Both the position numbers and the translations under genes were made by a program. From the NCBI RefSeq assembly GCF_964026495.1, contig NZ_OZ032148.1, positions 558,001 through 622,000 of the forward strand: DNA of 64,000 bases, read 5' to 3'. This DNA comes from Arsenophonus sp964026495 (GTDB taxonomy: Bacteria; Pseudomonadota; Gammaproteobacteria; Enterobacterales; Enterobacteriaceae). This document shows positions 60,243 through 64,000 of this stretch, in pieces; within the stretch, counting starts at the first letter, position 1; each line of letters opens with the position of its first letter. A model generated the notes under the pieces. It made no database searches. It was not told the DNA's origin and saw only the letters and a list, made by a program, of their open reading frames with translations.

Positions 60243-61295
60243 TTAATCACTTAATTGTTGTAACAACCTTTTAACAGGAGCTGATAATCCAATTTTACAG
60301 TTTTGTTGTAAATTATACCACAATCCTTTCATTTTTTTTTTAATTACATTCAAAGAAGATGGGAATTGATTAATAGTTATTAATATTGGTGTAATATTTA
60401 AATGCAAATGTGTGAGATTATGACGAAAAGACATTAATTCCTCTATTTTCTCATATTGAATACCTGATTTATTAAGCCAAATATTTAGTATATTAAATGA
60501 TTGAAATTCTGGAAAGACAAATAAACCTGTCCAAATTCCAGGATAAATTCTTTTTTCTAGCCAAAAGAACTTTTTATACTGCAAAATTAAAAACCAAATA
60601 TTTTTTTCAAAAATATTATTTTTTGATTTTTTAGATGGAAAATTTTTCCAACAATTATTCTTAAAAGCATAACAACCTTCTTGAACAGGACAAATAAGAC
60701 ATTTAGGTTCATTTCGAGTACAAATAATAGCACCTAAATCCATCATCCCTTGATTAAAATATTGATTATCATGTTTGGGGGTTAATATACTAATTATATT
60801 CCATAATTGATTTTCAATATTTTTTTTACCTGGCCAACCTTTTATACCATAATACCGAGTTAAAACACGTTTTACATTACAATCTAAGATTGGAAAATTT
60901 TGATTTTGTGATAATGATAAAATTGCACCAGCTGTAGACCGCCCAATCCCAGGAAGTGATATTACTTCTTCAAATTTATATGGGAAATTTCCATCATATT
61001 TTATAAGAATTTCTTTTGCTGCTTTATGTAAATTAAGTGCTCTAGTATAATAACCAAGACCACTCCACAATGATAATATTTCATCCTGAGATGCATTTGC
61101 TAAAGAAAAAATATCAGGAATATAATGAATAAATTTTTTAAAATACGGAATTACTGTACTAACTTGTGTTTGTTGAAGCATCACTTCAGATAACCAAATA
61201 TGATAAATTGATTTTTTTTGTTGCCAAGGCAGTGTTTTACGACCAAACCGATGGTACCATTTAAATATAGCATTAGAAAATTGTAATTCATTCAT
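60243..61295 (-). CDS. mutY: A/G-specific adenine DNA glycosylase
   Basis: Removes adenine mispaired with 8-oxoguanine. WYHRFGRKTLPWQ and SEVMLQQTQVSTVIPYF start the helix-hairpin-helix fold; LPGIGRSTAGAIL-SLSQNQNFPILDCNVKRVL holds the HhH and the catalytic Asp. The 4Fe-4S motif C-x6-C-x2-C-x5-C is intact in CTRNEPKCLICPVQEGC. C-terminal NUDIX-like domain present. 350 aa, as in E. coli. Base-excision repair is thus retained even though recA is gone from its locus. Confidence 0.96.
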   Translation of the reverse strand: MNELQFSNAIFKWYHRFGRKTLPWQQKKSIYHIWLSEVMLQQTQVSTVIPYFKKFIHYIPDIFSLANASQDEILSLWSGLGYYTRALNLHKAAKEILIKYDGNFPYKFEEVISLPGIGRSTAGAILSLSQNQNFPILDCNVKRVLTRYYGIKGWPGKKNIENQLWNIISILTPKHDNQYFNQGMMDLGAIICTRNEPKCLICPVQEGCYAFKNNCWKNFPSKKSKNNIFEKNIWFLILQYKKFFWLEKRIYPGIWTGLFVFPEFQSFNILNIWLNKSGIQYEKIEELMSFRHNLTHLHLNITPILITINQFPSSLNVIKKKMKGLWYNLQQNCKIGLSAPVKRLLQQLSD

Positions 61296-61517
61296 ATAAA
61301 AGTATATTATTAACCTTAATTTTTAATGAAAATAATATTCATATATTTATGTTATTTTAAATATTGATATTTACATTTTTTTCTACAATATAATATTATC
61401 TTTACAAAAAATAAATACTATTAACAAAAATACTTTTTATACTAATTTTATATCTTAATAAAGTAGAAGAAATTACTAATATATTATTTATTATTACTTA
61501 ACATCATTTTAAGAAGC

Positions 61518-62237
61518 ATGACAAAGAATATTTTTACTGAAAACATCAATACAAAAAAAAAAATAAAACATAGAATACGTAGTTTTGTGCGTCGTCAAAG
61601 CAGATTAACTAATAATCAAAGACATGCATTAGAAATTTTATGGCCTCAAATTGGATTAAATTTTTTTTCACAACCCTTAGTATTTTCTAAAATATTTGGA
61701 AATCGCGCTCCAGTAATTATGGATATCGGATTTGGCATGGGAATTGAATTAGTGACAATGGCAAAAAAAAATCCAAACAAAAACTTTTTAGGAATAGAAG
61801 TGTACAAACCAGGTATCGGAGCTTGTCTGATAGCAGCTACAGAAATGCAAATTACTAATTTACGTATTATGTATTATGATGCAGTAGAAATATTAGAAAA
61901 AATGTTAACAAATAATACATTAAATATGATACAACTTTTTTTTCCTGATCCATGGCCTAAAAAAAAACATCAAAAACGTAGAATTATACAAAAAAATACT
62001 GCTAAACTTATATTAGATAAATTAGAAATAGGAGGTATATTACATATAACGACAGATTGTCAATCGTATGCAGAACATATATTAAAGATTATCACTGAAA
62101 TTCATGGTTACAAAAATTTATCAACAACAGATAATTATATCGAAAGACCACATTCACGACCTTTTACTAAATTTGAAAAACGTGGAAAAAAACTAGGAAA
62201 TACTATCTTTGATATTATGTTCAAAAAAATAAAATAA
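61518..62237 (+). CDS. trmB: tRNA (guanine-N7)-methyltransferase TrmB
   Basis: Makes m7G46 in the tRNA variable loop using S-adenosylmethionine. IRSFVRRQSRLTNNQ near the N-terminus, SAM-binding VIMDIGFGMGIELV, FLGIEVYKPGIGACL, and FPDPWPKKKHQKRRI (catalytic region) and RPHSRPFTKFEKRG at the end. 239 aa, E. coli length. It is divergent from mutY, keeping the E. coli pairing. Confidence 0.97.
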   Translation: MTKNIFTENINTKKKIKHRIRSFVRRQSRLTNNQRHALEILWPQIGLNFFSQPLVFSKIFGNRAPVIMDIGFGMGIELVTMAKKNPNKNFLGIEVYKPGIGACLIAATEMQITNLRIMYYDAVEILEKMLTNNTLNMIQLFFPDPWPKKKHQKRRIIQKNTAKLILDKLEIGGILHITTDCQSYAEHILKIITEIHGYKNLSTTDNYIERPHSRPFTKFEKRGKKLGNTIFDIMFKKIK

Positions 62238-62449
62238 TAAAAAATATATAAATATTATTTAAGCACATATTTTTAATTATAAAAAAAATCTCTTTCAAGA
62301 CAGAAACTAAAATGGTAACAAACAATTATTTGTTATTTATTATTTTTCAAAAAAAAATTCAGAATTTGAATTTTAATAAAAACTTATCTTTTTAAAAAGT
62401 AAAAACTAGTTCTTTTCTTAAAAAGAATTATTAAAAATAATAAATAATA

Positions 62450-63745
62450 TTAATCAATATACTCCAATCCGTTAATATATGGACGTAAAACTTTTGGTAT
62501 TTCAATACGACCATCATTTGTTTGATAATTTTCCATCACAGCAACTAATGTACGACCAACAGCTAAAGCAGAACCATTTAATGTATGAACGAACTGTGTT
62601 TTTTTATTATCTTTATGACGACGAAAACGTGCCTTCATACGACGTGCTTGAAAATCCCATGTATTAGAACAAGAAGAAATTTCCCTATAAGTATTTTGTG
62701 ATGGTAACCATACTTCTAAATCATAAGTTTTACAAGAAGAAAATCCCATATCTCCACTACATAAAATCATTTTACGATAAGGTAATTTTAAAAGCTGTAA
62801 TACTTTTTCTGCATGTCCTGTTAACTCTTCTAGTGCTTCCATTGATTTTTCTGGCTCTACTATTTGTACTAATTCCACTTTATCAAATTGATGCATGCGA
62901 ATTAAACCGCGAGTATCACGTCCATAAGAACCAGCCTCTAATCGAAAACAAGGTGTATGTGCTGTCAAGCGAATAGGCAAAATATCTGCTGTTAAAATTT
63001 CATCTCGCACTAAATTAGTTAAAGGTACTTCAGCAGTGGGTATCAAAGTATATTCCTGATTTGATAATTGTTCTGTTAAGAATTTAATATGGAAAAGATC
63101 TCTACCAAATTTCGGTAATTGACCAGTACCGTACAGTGTATTCTCATTTACCAGATAAGGAACATAAGTTTCTATATAACCATGCTGCTCGATATGTAAA
63201 TCTAACATAAATTGGGATAAGGCTCGATGCAAACGTGCTATTTTACCTTTCATAACCACAAAACGAGAACCTGCAATTTTAACTCCTAAAGAAAAATCTA
63301 AACCATCTATTAATTCACCTAATGTAACATGATCTTTAACAGAAAAGGCATATTTTTTAAACTCCCCCCACCGACTTATTTCAACATTATTTTTTTCATT
63401 TTTACCTTCTGGTACACTATCATCTGGTAAATTAGGTAAACTTAAGGTAATATCAAGAATATCATGCTGTAATTGAGTTAACTTATTTTTAAGAAAATCC
63501 AGTTTTTTATTTAAAACATGAATTTCTTTAGTTTTACTTGTAATAGTTTTATATCTTATTTTTTCTTCAGCAATTTTTCTAGAACGATAATTTCTTTCTG
63601 CTTGCAAATTTTCTTTTTCAATTTGCATTTTTTTGCGTTTTTTTTCTAATTGACGTAATTTATTGACATCAAAAATAAATCCTCTACGAGCTAATTTTTT
63701 AGCGATCATATCTAACTCTGCACGAAGCAAATGGGGATCTAACAT
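62450..63745 (-). CDS. serS: Seryl-tRNA synthetase
   Basis: Class II synthetase for tRNA-Ser and selenocysteine tRNA; substrate tRNA-Ser(GCU) is in the window. Residues 30-100 form the long antiparallel coiled coil that grips the variable arm (LEKKRKKMQIEKENLQAERN). Motif 2 TPCFRLEAGSYGRDTRGLIRMHQFDKVE and motif 3 NGSALAVGRTLVAVMENYQ are intact. The start at MLDPHLL with AGGA five bases upstream matches E. coli and gives 431 aa (E. coli 430). It is convergent with trmB, a junction not found in E. coli. Confidence 0.96.
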   Translation of the reverse strand: MLDPHLLRAELDMIAKKLARRGFIFDVNKLRQLEKKRKKMQIEKENLQAERNYRSRKIAEEKIRYKTITSKTKEIHVLNKKLDFLKNKLTQLQHDILDITLSLPNLPDDSVPEGKNEKNNVEISRWGEFKKYAFSVKDHVTLGELIDGLDFSLGVKIAGSRFVVMKGKIARLHRALSQFMLDLHIEQHGYIETYVPYLVNENTLYGTGQLPKFGRDLFHIKFLTEQLSNQEYTLIPTAEVPLTNLVRDEILTADILPIRLTAHTPCFRLEAGSYGRDTRGLIRMHQFDKVELVQIVEPEKSMEALEELTGHAEKVLQLLKLPYRKMILCSGDMGFSSCKTYDLEVWLPSQNTYREISSCSNTWDFQARRMKARFRRHKDNKKTQFVHTLNGSALAVGRTLVAVMENYQTNDGRIEIPKVLRPYINGLEYID

Positions 63746-64000
63746 ATTTATCCTATATACTACTAATGATGATTTAATAATAATATACCAAAACATAAAA
63801 AATAAATAATGCTGAACAAATTTTCATTCCTAACAAAAAAATCCATAAATAATTCTTTATCGAGTAATGATTTATAAAAAATAATTTTTATATATTTAAT
63901 TTATATTTTAATTTCCATTAAAATACATTATAAAGAAGAAAAGAAAAATAAAGAATCACATGCTATTTTATATCATTCTCATGATACTAAAAATTTATTT

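Overview
The window looks like part of a reduced chromosome of an obligate, insect-associated gammaproteobacterial endosymbiont (Enterobacterales; Blochmannia-, Arsenophonus- or Wigglesworthia-like). The evidence is extreme A+T richness, proteins that read as close orthologues of Escherichia coli housekeeping genes, E. coli gene order kept in blocks with many genes deleted, long AT-rich spacers, at least one clear decayed gene (rimP), loss of encoded CCA ends from most tRNAs, and no phage, insertion sequence, plasmid, CRISPR or defence genes. The genus cannot be fixed from the sequence alone. I count 44 protein genes, 5 tRNA genes and one clear pseudogene.

Layout. 1-8.3 kb: hspQ (+), valS and pepA (-), lptF-lptG (+). 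8.7-25.2 kb: a long minus-strand block that follows the E. coli 69-71 min region: ftsH, folP, glmM, secG, tRNA-Leu(GAG), initiator tRNA-Met, rimP pseudogene, nusA, infB, rbfA, truB, rpsO, pnp, deaD. 26.2-30.5 kb: greA, obgE, rpmA, rplU (-), divergent ispB (+). 30.6-39.2 kb: ppa (-), mdh (+), sucABCD (-). 40.2-44.9 kb: ybgI, pgm, gshA (-). 45.9-51.4 kb: tRNA-Arg(ACG), tRNA-Ser(GCU), csrA, alaS, pncC (-), with recA-recX missing from its usual place. 51.9-57.7 kb: gmhA (-), then gshB, yqgE, ruvX, yggS, yggT (+). 58.5-63.7 kb: tRNA-Phe, mltC, yggX, mutY (-), trmB (+), serS (-).

Function. Most genes serve translation (valS, alaS, serS, infB, rpsO, rplU, rpmA, rbfA, truB, trmB, obgE, tRNAs), transcription and RNA turnover (nusA, greA, pnp, deaD, csrA), or envelope and export (lptFG, secG, glmM, gmhA, mltC, ftsH, ispB). 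The metabolic genes are telling: 2-oxoglutarate to succinate (sucABCD) plus malate dehydrogenase, while gltA and sdhCDAB are gone from the site next to sucA; glutathione synthesis is complete (gshA, gshB); folP and pgm remain. This is the pattern of a symbiont with a shortened TCA route and lost recombination functions.

I found no convincing new biological system. The points most worth a second look are the decayed rimP in the nusA operon, weaker remnants at the rlmE and holC sites, recA-recX loss from a conserved locus, the unusual start of mltC, a tandem duplication across the lptF-lptG junction, slippage-type tandem repeats, and an inverted pheV-mltC-yggX-mutY-trmB block.
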